In this document: positions 16,031-24,893 of the stretch, piece by piece
Layout: each line of letters starts with the position of its first letter
Numbering within the stretch: the stretch's first letter is position 1
Source of the DNA: Polyangia bacterium
GTDB taxonomy: Bacteria > Myxococcota_A > Polyangia > Fen-1088
Length of the DNA stretch: 64,000 nt
Assembly: GCA_036268875.1 (NCBI GenBank)
Contig: DATATI010000082.1
Coordinates: 26,024 to 90,023, forward strand
Reading direction: 5' to 3'
The notes under the pieces: model-generated
What the model was told of the DNA's origin: nothing
The model's input: the letters and a program-made list of their open reading frames with translations, nothing else
The model's database searches: none
Position numbers and translations under genes: made by a program

Positions 16031-17472
16031 TGGCGGGTAAAGCCGACATCGAAGGAGAAGTCCTAGCCGACGAAATCCGCCAGCCATCGGACGCCAGGCC
16101 CGAGAATCGCCTCGGCACCACGGTGGACAAGTACACCATCGTGCGGCAGCTCGGCAAAGGCGGCATGGGCGCGGTCTACGAAGCCCGCCACGCCAGGCTG
16201 GCGCGTCGATTCGCGATCAAGTTTTTGCTGCCCGAATTCGCCGCCAACCGGGAGGTCTTGCGCCGATTCGAAAACGAAGCCAAGGCGGCCGGCGGTCTGG
16301 AGCATCCGAATCTGGCGGCGGTAACGGACGTGGGGCAGGCGGCCGACGGGGCGCCGTACTTGGTGATGGAATTCCTGGAGGGCGAGGACTGCGCCAAGCT
16401 CCTCCGCCGAACCGGGCCGCTGCCGGTGCAACGGGCCATCGATATCGTACTGCAGGCGTGTCGCGGCCTGGCAGTCGCGCACAAGGTTGGAATCGTCCAT
16501 CGCGATCTCAAGCCGGAGAACATCTTCATCGCCGCCGCGGGAGATGGTCGGGATCAGGTCAAGGTGTTGGACTTCGGCATTGCCAAGCTGCGCGTGACCG
16601 AGGCCAGCGTCGTGACCGGCACCGGCGCGACTTTCGGCACCGCTTTCTACATGTCGCCTGAACAAGCGCGTGGTGCGGGCGAGGTCGATCATCGGTCCGA
16701 TGTGTGGTCGATGGGCGTCGTGCTTTACGAGCTTCTGTCGGGACAGAAACCTTTCACCGGTGAACAGTTCCTGCAGATCATCTATCAAATTCTCAGCGTC
16801 GAGCCGCCGCCGCTGGCCAGCGTTCGGTCTGGTCTCCCGCCTGAACTGCTGACGCTGGTCGAGCGCGCCATGAGGAAGAATCCGACGGAGCGGGTTCCCT
16901 CGGTGGTGGCGTTGGCAGAGGCGCTGGCCCCGTTCGCAGCAGCGGCGAACGCCGGGGTTCCGCAAACGCATTCCGTCCCACTGGTATCCGAGACAGTTGC
17001 CTCTCCGCAGACAAGGCCGCCGATTGCTGCGGTCGAGACTCGGAGCGGGCGCGGGCGAGCCATCCTCATCGCCGGCATCGCGGTGGCCTTTGCGGCGATC
17101 GTCGCCGTGGCGTTTGGGGTCGGTATGCGCAAATCGCCGCTGGCGGTGGCGCCACCTACGGCCGTTCATGCGATTGCGGCGCCCCCGGCCACGCCCGTTT
17201 CCATTCCGCCGCCGACACCATCCGCTGTGCCGGCGGCCGTCGCACCAACACCAGTCGCGCCACCACCTGCGTCGGAGCCCGCCGTTGCGAAAACCGTCTC
17301 TGGACTGTCCGGACAGTCCGAACACCGTTCGGACAAGCATCGTTCTCCCTCCGCCAAGCGAACCTCCACTCCCGTTCCGCCGCCGCCCGCGTCCAAACCA
17401 GCGTCACCGCAGGATCCAGCACGAGCGGGTCATCCGATCGAAATCGAAAAGAACGACCCATATGGGCGGTGA
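16030..17472 (+). CDS. Ser/Thr protein kinase with transmembrane segment
   Basis: A 480-residue Hanks-type kinase. The cytoplasmic catalytic domain keeps every key residue: GKGGMG (42-47), Lys64, HRDLKPEN (157-164), DFG (181-183) and SPEQARG. One transmembrane helix (ILIAGIAVAFAAIVAVAFGVG, about 343-363) leads to a Pro/Ala-rich periplasmic tail with no sensor fold. Its ATG overlaps the stop of the FHA sigma-54 activator, and its 3' end overlaps the PEGA protein start by 11 bases. It likely phosphorylates the FHA activator or its partners, a known arrangement in myxobacteria. The tail codes across an 18-bp perfect palindrome (17302-17319). Confidence 0.94.
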   Translation: MAGKADIEGEVLADEIRQPSDARPENRLGTTVDKYTIVRQLGKGGMGAVYEARHARLARRFAIKFLLPEFAANREVLRRFENEAKAAGGLEHPNLAAVTDVGQAADGAPYLVMEFLEGEDCAKLLRRTGPLPVQRAIDIVLQACRGLAVAHKVGIVHRDLKPENIFIAAAGDGRDQVKVLDFGIAKLRVTEASVVTGTGATFGTAFYMSPEQARGAGEVDHRSDVWSMGVVLYELLSGQKPFTGEQFLQIIYQILSVEPPPLASVRSGLPPELLTLVERAMRKNPTERVPSVVALAEALAPFAAAANAGVPQTHSVPLVSETVASPQTRPPIAAVETRSGRGRAILIAGIAVAFAAIVAVAFGVGMRKSPLAVAPPTAVHAIAAPPATPVSIPPPTPSAVPAAVAPTPVAPPPASEPAVAKTVSGLSGQSEHRSDKHRSPSAKRTSTPVPPPPASKPASPQDPARAGHPIEIEKNDPYGR

Positions 17473-18562
17473 TTCGGTGGCACGGCTTCTGCTTCAGTCG
17501 CGGGTCGTGGCTGCTCTGTTGTTCTCTTCGCTGCTTCAGATTGCGTCGCCGGTTGTGGCGCAATCCGACAACAAAGCGGCGGCGCGCCAGCACTTTGAAA
17601 AAGGTGTGGCCGCGTTCGATGACCGTCGCTTTGCCGAGGCCGCCGAGGAGTTCGACGCTGCGTACCGCCTGTCTCCGGCATTCGTTGTTCTCTACAACAT
17701 CGGTCAGGTGGATGTCGCCCTCGGCCGGTCGGTGGAGGCGGTCGACGCCTTCGAGAAGTACCTCAAGCAAGGCGCGTCGACGATCTCCGACACGCGTCGC
17801 CAGGAGGTCCTCGATGAGATCGAGAAGCAAAGCGCCCGCATCGGCACCATCGCCGTACGTACGCTGCCAGAGGGCGCGACCGTGCGGCTGGACGGTGTGC
17901 TCATTGGTAAGACGCCGTTGCCCGGTCCGTTGCGCGTCACCGCCGGCCGCCACACCGTCGAGGCCGTGCTCGCCGAGCACACGCTGGAGACGCGCGAGAT
18001 CATCGTCGCCGGTCGCAGTCACGAATCGCTCGAGATCACGCTGGCCTCGATTGCCGCGGCTGTGGCGCCGGCGCAGACGCCTGCGCCGAGTCCGCCGAGA
18101 CCACCGCTGGGCGAGCACGCGGTCATCGAAGAGCACGTGTTCATGGAGAACCAGAACGCGGCGCCGCCCGCAGCCACGAAGCCCGCGGTGGAGACTGTCG
18201 TGACTCCGACACCGCATTCGTCGGTGAACTGGCAGCGCATCATTGGCGTGGTCATCACAGTCGGCGGCGTGGCCACGGCTACCGTGGGCGGCGTGATGGC
18301 CTTTCAGGGCAACAACCAGGCGAACGACGCCAAGGACCGACTGGCCATCGAAAGCGGCGCCGCCTACGACGCTGACAAAGTGATCTTCGACGACGGCAAA
18401 AGCCGCAACCAGCGTGGCTGGATAACGGCGGCGGTAGGCGCAGGAATCGTCGTGGGCGGCGTTGTCGTCGTCGCCACCGCTCCGGACAGATCGAGCTCCG
18501 TCGCACTCGCGCCCTCGGTGGGGGTGAGTGGCGGCGGTTTCACAATGAGCGGCGCCTGGTAG
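17462..18562 (+). CDS. Exported TPR-PEGA domain protein
   Basis: A 366-residue envelope protein with a signal peptide (VVAALLFSSLLQIASPVVAQ), TPR-like helices (AAARQHFEKGVAAFDDRRFAEAAEEF...VLYNIGQVDVALGRSVEAVDAFEKYL, about 35-105) and a PEGA domain (IAVRTLPEGATVRLDGVLIGKTP). A Pro-rich linker and two hydrophobic stretches near the C-terminus follow (IIGVVITVGGVATATVGGVMA and ITAAVGAGIVVGGVVVVATA). The ATG at 17462 overlaps the kinase gene. PEGA proteins next to Ser/Thr kinases are frequent in Polyangia, and their role is unknown; a peptidoglycan or cell-surface scaffold is a guess. Confidence 0.87.
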   Translation: MGGDSVARLLLQSRVVAALLFSSLLQIASPVVAQSDNKAAARQHFEKGVAAFDDRRFAEAAEEFDAAYRLSPAFVVLYNIGQVDVALGRSVEAVDAFEKYLKQGASTISDTRRQEVLDEIEKQSARIGTIAVRTLPEGATVRLDGVLIGKTPLPGPLRVTAGRHTVEAVLAEHTLETREIIVAGRSHESLEITLASIAAAVAPAQTPAPSPPRPPLGEHAVIEEHVFMENQNAAPPAATKPAVETVVTPTPHSSVNWQRIIGVVITVGGVATATVGGVMAFQGNNQANDAKDRLAIESGAAYDADKVIFDDGKSRNQRGWITAAVGAGIVVGGVVVVATAPDRSSSVALAPSVGVSGGGFTMSGAW

Positions 18563-18586
18563 GCGTCAAAAGGAACGGGAGAAGTC

Positions 18587-20866
18587 ATGTCGCGAAGTCT
18601 GGTTCGTTCGTTGCTGTCGGTGGTGGCGCTGTCGGCGCTGGTGGGTTGCACGGGGTCCGCGCCGGCCAAGCCGGACGGCGGCGGCGGCAAGGGCGGTGGC
18701 GGCATAGACGGCACCGACGGTGGTGCGACGGGCGGCGGGTCCGGCTCGACAGGCACGGGCGGTACGACAGATAGCCCGGACGGAGCGGCGGGCGTGGACG
18801 GATCGTCCGGCGGGACCCCGGGCACGGACGGCGCGGCGGCGGGCGCGGACGGATCTGCGGCGGGTTCGGACGGTGGCATGGCCGGCACCGACGGTGGCGC
18901 GGCGGGTGCTGGCGACGGTGCGGCGGGCACGGGTGGCATGGCGGGCGGCTTCCAAATGCCGGCGACGGCTCTGATGTTCGATGTCTCGACGAACGTCGAT
19001 CCCGTGGCCCCGGGTGGGCGCGTTCGTTACACGATCAAGATCGGCAACGTCTCCCCGCAAGCCGTCGACGGCGTCAGCGTGAGCCTGTTGCTCCCGACCG
19101 GCTTGCAGTTCAACTACGCGAACGACAGCGAACCGAACACGGGCTGCGGAGCCTTCACATGCGGCGCGAACAACCAGGCGACTTGGACGATCGGTACCTT
19201 GGCCGCGGGCCAGAGCGCCACGATCCTCGTCAACGCGACCGTTTTGCAGACCGTTGCTGACGGTTCGTCGATTGCCACCTCTTTCAAGCTCGCGGCGACG
19301 AACTTCAACACCGTGAGCTTCAACAAGACCGTGCAGGTCCGCGCCCAGTCCTCTTCGCAACTCGCCACGGGCACGGCGACGTACCCGCTCACGCCCGGTC
19401 AGCGGTTCACGCTCGACCTCGACCTCGGCCAACTGGGCATGGTGCCCCTCGCGAACACGACCCTGGAAGCCACCCTCGCGCCAGGGTTGACTGTCGCATC
19501 CATCAGCGACGGCGGAACGCAGGCGACCGCAGGCGGTCCCATCGACTGGGCCATCGGGAGCGTGGGGGTGGGCGCTGCGCTTCACCGGCAGGTCGACGTC
19601 ACGGTTGACCCGAACGTGCCCGCTGGGGCGCTGCTCAATGCGCGTGCGACGCTGGCGTACGACGGGGGCCTGGCGATCGACGCCGCGGCTGAATACACGC
19701 TCGCCGTCGTCAGCGCAGCGCCTCCGCTGGCCATTTCGGTCACGGCGACGCCGAATCCGGCGGTGCCGGGCGCGCGACTCCAGTATCGACTGACCATCAC
19801 CAATCTCGGGACGAGGGCCATCGACGACATCGCCGTGTTCAACCCGGTGGCGCCCGGCTTGTCGTTCAACTATGCAAATGACTCCCAGCCAAACACCGGT
19901 TGCGGGTCGACCACCTGCACGGGCGATCTCGAGTCCAACTGGGCGATCGGTACACTGGCAGCCGGCGCGAGCACGGCCGTCGACGTCAGTGCCACTGTCG
20001 TCGCCAGCATCGTGGGCAATGGCAACCTCGTTCGATCTTCGTTCGTCGTGAGCGCCACCGGAGTCGCACAGCTCGAGACGGTCAAGACGGTTCAGATTTT
20101 CGACAGCCCGGCGGCGCAGCTCGCCCTCACAGCGACGGCCAACCCGATCACGAACGCCCAGGCCTTCACCTACAACCTCGACATCGGCCAGATCGGCGCC
20201 GCGCCGCTCGCTACGACGCAGCTTCGCGCTCACCTGCCTGCCGGCCTCACCGTCGGCACGATCAGCGACGGCGGCGCGAAGGACGCCGCCTCCGGCGACA
20301 TCGTCTGGGCGATCGGCGGCGTGGCCGTGGGCGCGACCCTCCACCGAACCGTCGCCGTCACGGGTGATGGCTCGGCCGCCCCCGGGACAATCATCAAGGC
20401 GAGCGCTTCTCTCACCTACGACGGCGGCGCGGCCGTCGACAACCTCGTCGGCTATGACATCGCGGTGCTCGCGGCCGCGCAACCGATGACAATGACCGTA
20501 GCGGCCGGCACCGACCCGGCGATCCCCGGAATGCGCGACCTCTATTCAGCGACGATCACGAACACATCTGGGAGGGCCATCGACGGAGTGGGCCTGTTCC
20601 TGCGCGTGCCAGCCGGACTTCAGTTCAACTACGCGAACGACGCCGATCCCGACGCGGGCTGCGGCAATTTCACCTGTGTCCAGGGCAATGAGGCCGTCTG
20701 GACGATCGGGTCGATGGCCGCCGGCGCGGTTCAGATGGTCACGATCAACCAAGAGGTCCTCAACACGCTGCTCGCGGGCAGCCTCATTCCTTCGCCCTTC
20801 TGGCTCTCCTATACAGGGCAGACAGCGCCGATCTTCGTGGACCTGGTCGTCCCGACGCATCCCTAG
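18587..20866 (+). CDS. DUF11-repeat lipoprotein
   Basis: A 759-residue surface lipoprotein with lipobox LSALVGC (Cys about 21) and a Gly/Thr/Asp-rich linker of about 100 residues. The rest is a stack of Ig-like DUF11 domains. The segment FNYANDxxPxxGCG...WxIGxxAAG occurs three times, starting near 19103, 19859 and 20618, so the mature protein is built from a repeat of about 252 residues with two beta domains each. Each repeat has two Cys that may pair. A good Shine-Dalgarno (GGGAGAAGTC) precedes the ATG. It follows the PEGA gene by 24 bases and is probably the last gene of the activator-kinase-PEGA operon. A structural or adhesive surface role is likely. Confidence 0.88.
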   Translation: MSRSLVRSLLSVVALSALVGCTGSAPAKPDGGGGKGGGGIDGTDGGATGGGSGSTGTGGTTDSPDGAAGVDGSSGGTPGTDGAAAGADGSAAGSDGGMAGTDGGAAGAGDGAAGTGGMAGGFQMPATALMFDVSTNVDPVAPGGRVRYTIKIGNVSPQAVDGVSVSLLLPTGLQFNYANDSEPNTGCGAFTCGANNQATWTIGTLAAGQSATILVNATVLQTVADGSSIATSFKLAATNFNTVSFNKTVQVRAQSSSQLATGTATYPLTPGQRFTLDLDLGQLGMVPLANTTLEATLAPGLTVASISDGGTQATAGGPIDWAIGSVGVGAALHRQVDVTVDPNVPAGALLNARATLAYDGGLAIDAAAEYTLAVVSAAPPLAISVTATPNPAVPGARLQYRLTITNLGTRAIDDIAVFNPVAPGLSFNYANDSQPNTGCGSTTCTGDLESNWAIGTLAAGASTAVDVSATVVASIVGNGNLVRSSFVVSATGVAQLETVKTVQIFDSPAAQLALTATANPITNAQAFTYNLDIGQIGAAPLATTQLRAHLPAGLTVGTISDGGAKDAASGDIVWAIGGVAVGATLHRTVAVTGDGSAAPGTIIKASASLTYDGGAAVDNLVGYDIAVLAAAQPMTMTVAAGTDPAIPGMRDLYSATITNTSGRAIDGVGLFLRVPAGLQFNYANDADPDAGCGNFTCVQGNEAVWTIGSMAAGAVQMVTINQEVLNTLLAGSLIPSPFWLSYTGQTAPIFVDLVVPTHP

Positions 20867-21048
20867 TCGGCGTCCCGTCGAGAAACAGCGCCCGCGCCGG
20901 CGGCCTGATTGGCCCAATGGGCGGACGCTGCGTACAAAGCACCTGTAGGCGTCGGAAAGACCGCGAAGAGACATGTGCCGATATCTGAGGAAAAAATTCA
21001 GGTTCGTAGAAATTCAATATCAACCAACCATCAAAAGGGAGTTTTGAG

Positions 21049-21645
21049 ATGCGCATTCGTTCAATGTCTCTGATTGTCGCTCTGTTTTCCTTGGCTATCG
21101 CCTCACCGGTTCTCGCCCAGCAGACGCCCGCCCCAACTTCATCCCCATACCCGGCTCCGGCTCCGGCCGGAACGGTTTCGCGGGCAGTCATCACCGCGCC
21201 TCAACAGTCGGGATTCACACTTTGGGGCATGCTTGATTGGGACGGGTACGGCGCCGGCGCTCGCTTTATGTTCCCGCTCGCCATTCCTTCTCTGTTGTCC
21301 CGGACCTCGCTCCGCGACAGCTGGGCGCTCGAAGCCGGCGTGGACTTCTTCCGCATCTCCGACACCTACTCCGGCTACGGCGGTTTTCACTACGACGAGA
21401 TCCTGCCCACGGTAGGCATGATGTGGATCGTCTGGCTGAGAGATGACTTTGCCGTCTATCCGAAAATCGATGGAGGCTACGCCATCGGCTTCGACAATTC
21501 ATACGGCGGCTGCGGGGGAGCCTGCGATCTGGGCGGCATCCGCGTCGAGGGAGCGGCGGGCCTTCTGTACAAGTTGCCTGGCGTCACCCTCCGCGCCGAG
21601 GTTGGCAACTACGGTCTCAAGGGCGGGGTGGCTTGGTTGTTCTGA
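21049..21645 (+). CDS. Putative outer membrane beta-barrel protein
   Basis: A 198-residue exported protein: signal peptide (SMSLIVALFSLAIASPVLAQ), a short Pro-rich linker, then alternating hydrophobic beta strands ending in an aromatic residue (GGVAWLF), as in small outer-membrane barrels. AAAGGGAG at six to seven bases supports the ATG. The segment SYGGCGGACDLGG contains a possible disulphide. It lies alone about 180 bases after the DUF11 gene. No specific family was recognised. Confidence 0.78.
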   Translation: MRIRSMSLIVALFSLAIASPVLAQQTPAPTSSPYPAPAPAGTVSRAVITAPQQSGFTLWGMLDWDGYGAGARFMFPLAIPSLLSRTSLRDSWALEAGVDFFRISDTYSGYGGFHYDEILPTVGMMWIVWLRDDFAVYPKIDGGYAIGFDNSYGGCGGACDLGGIRVEGAAGLLYKLPGVTLRAEVGNYGLKGGVAWLF

Positions 21646-21765
21646 AAAGCGCGCATCCGGACACCAGCGAGCCTCGACGTCCAGGAGGAAGGGAACACCA
21701 TAGTCGTCGCCGTTGTCTTTCATTCCGCCGCTCAGCCTTGATTGCCTAGAGTCGAAAGGGTGTCG

Positions 21766-22878
21766 ATGAAATCTTCGAGATGTCGGTTGTATCTGGCCTT
21801 CGGAATTCTCGGTGTCGCTGTTGGCTGTGGTTCAGGCGGCGCCGCCGACAGTGACGCTGCAATCGACGCCTCCGGTTCCGGCGGTCGCTCTCCCGACAGT
21901 GGTGCAGCCAGCACCGGCGGTGCTGGTGGTGCCGGCCAAGGCGGCGGATCCGCTGATAGCGGTGTGGTTGGCGCGACCGGTGGGTCAAGTGGAACCGGTG
22001 GTTCGGCGACACCGGACGCCGCAATGCCTGACGATGTCGGGAGAGGTGACGTCGCAGCCGATGTCGGAACCGGAGGTGGCGGTGGTCAAAGTGGAGGGGG
22101 CGGAACAGGCGGAAGCTCCGACGGTGGCAGCGGCGAGACCGCCGGTCCGGGGAAGCTGGGCGTCATCATCGTCAGCCAGACCCAACAGAACTTTCCGGCG
22201 CCAATTGGAAACGTGGTTGCGTCGGGCGCCGTCGCAACATTCGGCTTAAATACTGGAACAGACCCGTGTCAAACCACCACCACGGGTGCTTGCGAACTTG
22301 TCGAGTGCCCGCCGACATCGGGGACCAATCCCCAGACGCCTCCCTCCCTGTTGAATGCCGGCAACGTCACGGTCACGGGTCTGGCGATGGACGTGCCTCT
22401 CACGTATCACGCGACGCCAGGCTCGTATATCAGCGCTGCTTACAGTGGCTATTTGTGGACCAGCTCGCATCCGGCAACGGTGGTGGTGACCGGATCCGCT
22501 GATGTGCCAGCTTTCACCTTGAACGTCACGGCGCCCAATCCGATCTCGGTGACGTCACCCTCGGCTCAGAGTAATTCGACGTACACGATCTCACGTGGTT
22601 CTGCCCTGGCCGTCACCTGGACCGGCGGAGTCGAGGGTATGGTGACGGTGGGCGTCTCGAGCGGCACGACGGCCACCGGGCAAATCAGCATTTCCTGTTC
22701 AGTCGATGCTGCGACTGGTGCAGTGACTGTGCCGGCGCCCTTCATGGCGAAGCTCGGCGCCACGGGTGGCTTCTCTGCGGGCGTCACCAATGTCACGAAC
22801 AAGACCATCGGGGACTGGTTGATGCACTTTCAAGCGGGGACCAGCAAGGACGAGGGTACCGCCACGTTCACCAACTGA
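21766..22878 (+). CDS. Hypothetical lipoprotein with Gly-rich linker
   Basis: A 370-residue lipoprotein (lipobox VAVGC, Cys about 21) followed by about 110 residues of Gly/Ser/Thr-rich linker and a beta-rich C-terminal region of about 240 residues (VIIVSQTQQNF... to the C-terminus) with several hydrophobic strands. The ATG at 21766 is chosen over a start 24 bases upstream because GAAAGGG lies correctly before it and the signal peptide then begins normally (MKSSRCRLYLAFGILG). No family was recognised. The layout is the same as the other linker lipoproteins in this window. Confidence 0.78.
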   Translation: MKSSRCRLYLAFGILGVAVGCGSGGAADSDAAIDASGSGGRSPDSGAASTGGAGGAGQGGGSADSGVVGATGGSSGTGGSATPDAAMPDDVGRGDVAADVGTGGGGGQSGGGGTGGSSDGGSGETAGPGKLGVIIVSQTQQNFPAPIGNVVASGAVATFGLNTGTDPCQTTTTGACELVECPPTSGTNPQTPPSLLNAGNVTVTGLAMDVPLTYHATPGSYISAAYSGYLWTSSHPATVVVTGSADVPAFTLNVTAPNPISVTSPSAQSNSTYTISRGSALAVTWTGGVEGMVTVGVSSGTTATGQISISCSVDAATGAVTVPAPFMAKLGATGGFSAGVTNVTNKTIGDWLMHFQAGTSKDEGTATFTN

Positions 22879-22965
22879 GGCGGCCCGTGTAGATGAAGCA
22901 TCCGAGCTTTCTGAACAGGCTTTGTAACCTCAGTCAGAGCGACAACCAAACTGGAGAGTGCAAGA

Positions 22966-23535
22966 ATGTCTGAACGCATTGTTCGTCGCCACCTGCTGGC
23001 GATATTATCGGTCGTTTCGTTCGCCGCACTGTCAGGTTGTCAGTGGCAGTTCGTTCGCGATTCTGGGCCGCCGTCGCTTCTGCGAGGTGCGGGTCCGATC
23101 GTGGTGTCTTTCGATTACTCCCGCTTGATTGTCTCTGGAAAGAACGAACATGATTTCGTCCAGGAACGACTGGCGAAGGATCCGGCCTATGAAAAAAGCT
23201 GGAGTGACCTGAAGGCTTCGTTCGAGACGAACGTCGTCGCCGGGGTGGGTTACGAATGGCCGCCCGGTGCTCAGCCCGGCCCGGCGGGGCCAGGCGCGCA
23301 CCTCACCGTCTTTCCGACTGCCCTCACCATGGGCAAGTACATGTTCGTCGCCGCGACGGCGACCCGGGTCGACGCCGACCTCAACTTCACGGTGAACGGG
23401 CAACCCGCCGATCAGATCAGGGGCAGCGGCGCCCAGGTCCCGACGATCACCACCCCCTCAGTGTACCAGCACATGCCGGCGGTTGCAGACGCCATCGGGC
23501 GCAGAGCGGGCCGTTACGTGCGGTCAAAGAACTGA
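22966..23535 (+). CDS. Hypothetical lipoprotein
   Basis: A 189-residue lipoprotein with a clear signal and lipobox (LLAILSVVSFAALSGC, Cys25) and a GGAGAG Shine-Dalgarno. The mature domain (VVSFDYSRLIV...DFVQERLAKDPAYEKSW...) does not match a family I recognise. It lies between two other lipoprotein genes on the same strand, 87 bases after one and 36 before the next, so a shared operon of envelope lipoproteins is plausible. Confidence 0.75.
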   Translation: MSERIVRRHLLAILSVVSFAALSGCQWQFVRDSGPPSLLRGAGPIVVSFDYSRLIVSGKNEHDFVQERLAKDPAYEKSWSDLKASFETNVVAGVGYEWPPGAQPGPAGPGAHLTVFPTALTMGKYMFVAATATRVDADLNFTVNGQPADQIRGSGAQVPTITTPSVYQHMPAVADAIGRRAGRYVRSKN

Positions 23536-23571
23536 ACCATTACCGTTTTGGGAAATGAAATGGAGACTCTC

Positions 23572-24174
23572 ATGAGAAACGCAAAAGAAAGACATCCGGC
23601 CCTTCGTTGGTACCTCATTTCCCTGCTGGGCATCACGCTCCTCTCGGGCGCCGCGTGCGGGGGAGGTGGTTCATCACCGGGTGGGGGCGCGGCGACCGAG
23701 TCGGGTCCCTTGTGCATTTTGAATGTTGATGAGGGGGTGTTTACGTATTGTGCGGAGTATGTCGGATATACGGAGAGTCTCTGCGCGCAAGGTCAGGGGA
23801 TGTTCAATGCCCAGTGCCCAGCCGGCTACGTGGGCAGCTGCGAGACGGTGGGCAATGTGAACCCACGCCGAACCTACTTCTACGGGGCCGCCGTCACTCA
23901 GCAGATTGTCGCGTCTGTCTGTCCTGGCGGGAAATACGTGCCCGGCACTATTCCGACCGGCACCGGGGGAGCGACGGGACAGGGTGGCAGCGGCGCAGGC
24001 GGTAGTGGCACGGTCAGTGGCACGTGCGCCGACTTCTCGGCGTGCTGCGCAGCGACCACCAACTCAACGTTGAAGTCAGAGTGTCAGTCGGAGTACGACG
24101 TGCTCAAAGCGTCCGGCGACAGCATCTGCGCATATGCTGTGTCGACACTCCGCGCCGCCGGAGCCTGTAAGTAG
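23572..24174 (+). CDS. Hypothetical Cys-rich lipoprotein
   Basis: A 200-residue lipoprotein (ISLLGITLLSGAAC lipobox) with about ten further Cys residues in two blocks. The blocks are separated by a Gly/Thr-rich linker (GTGGATGQGGSGAGGSG). The second block, CADFSACCAATTNSTLKSEC, resembles short Cys-rich helical modules found in Polyangia surface proteins. Of three nearby ATGs, 23572 is best placed behind GGAG (23562-23565). The Cys are probably disulphide-bonded outside the cytoplasm. Function unknown. Confidence 0.75.
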   Translation: MRNAKERHPALRWYLISLLGITLLSGAACGGGGSSPGGGAATESGPLCILNVDEGVFTYCAEYVGYTESLCAQGQGMFNAQCPAGYVGSCETVGNVNPRRTYFYGAAVTQQIVASVCPGGKYVPGTIPTGTGGATGQGGSGAGGSGTVSGTCADFSACCAATTNSTLKSECQSEYDVLKASGDSICAYAVSTLRAAGACK

Positions 24175-24302
24175 AAGATCGTCATTCGCCGATCCCGAGC
24201 GTCGCCAGCGTCGGCGCGGACCAGGTTCTCGCGGGCACCTTCAAAACCGGGCGCAAACTGCCTACTCGCTCCCGGCGGGCGGCTCGGGCACGAACAAATC
24301 GA

Positions 24303-24540
24303 TCATGCTCGGCGGCGGACAGGAAGCACTCGCACCCGCGACCGGACTTCGTCGATGGTCACTATCGCCCCCGCTTCGATGGACTGGGCGTGATCAGCCG
24401 CGCTCTTCGGCCCACCGCATGATGGTCGCGTCGGTGGCGCGCGCATCGCCCACCGCCGACCAGTGGACCGCCTCGATTCCCTTCGTGGCCAGGAACTGCA
24501 CCCACCTGGGCGGCAGATTCATGTCCAAAAGGAGCTTCAT
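24303..24540 (-). pseudogene. DUF5615 PIN-like toxin remnant with internal deletion
   Basis: The frame opening at 24540 (MKLLLDMNLPPRWVQFLATKGIEAVHWSAVGDARATDATIMRWAEERG) matches the start of DUF5615 PIN-like proteins but stops at 24394. Immediately after, in another frame, a DUF5615 C-terminus reads DHAQSIEAGAIVTIDEVRSR and then VRVLPVRRRA, stopping at 24303. About 40 central residues, including the VTxDxDF catalytic strand, are missing. The simplest reading is an internal deletion that also shifted the frame. The start overlaps the DUF433 gene by four bases. Two frames and a missing core make it inactive. Confidence 0.75.
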
Positions 24541-24773
24541 GAGGCCTTGAGCGGCACCTCGATTTCCTCGGACCGCCAGGCGGCCCAAGCGAGCGTGGCG
24601 TGGATATCCACCGTCTCCAGATATGGATAGTTGGGCAGGATCTCATCAGCAGACCGACCCGCCGCGAGCAGCCCGAGAATCGTGCCCACGGTGACGCGCA
24701 TTCCCCGAATGCACGGCCGACCGCCCATGATCGACGAATCGTGGGTGATTCGAGTCAACAGGTCTGTGGTCAT
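24537..24773 (-). CDS. DUF433 domain protein (antitoxin-like)
   Basis: A 78-residue DUF433 protein, seen in ITHDSSIMGGRPCIRGMRVTVGTILGLLAAGRSADEIL and PYLETVDIHATLAWAAW. DUF433 proteins are small DNA-binding-like partners usually encoded just before DUF5615 PIN-like proteins, and the pair is regarded as toxin-antitoxin-like. The ATG at 24773 is used; a TTG directly before it is possible. The stop overlaps the start of the DUF5615 remnant (ATGA). The gene is intact although its partner is deleted. Confidence 0.87.
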   Translation of the reverse strand: MTTDLLTRITHDSSIMGGRPCIRGMRVTVGTILGLLAAGRSADEILPNYPYLETVDIHATLAWAAWRSEEIEVPLKAS

Positions 24774-24893
24774 CAAATTAGTTTACCAGCTCGCCCGTCG
24801 CGAGTCTCGGCGAGGGCCGCCGAAGCCGCTTCCCTGAATGTTAGGGGACGACGCCAATCAATCCGCGCCACCGGGAATGAGCGGAGGGCAGTC

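Noticed and set aside
17478..17493. TGGCACGGCTTCTGCT, a near-perfect sigma-54 -24/-12 element one gene downstream of an FHA sigma-54 activator
   Set aside because: It lies inside the signal-peptide codons of the PEGA gene, so a transcript starting about 11 bases later would lack that gene's start. It may be an internal promoter for the DUF11 gene, but one such match in 64 kb is weak evidence.
24205..24232. Short similarity between this stretch and the 3' end of the OmpA-like gene (about 24945-24982; both contain GACCAGGTTCTCGCG)
   Set aside because: Too short to claim a duplicated gene end; no further similarity is visible on either side.
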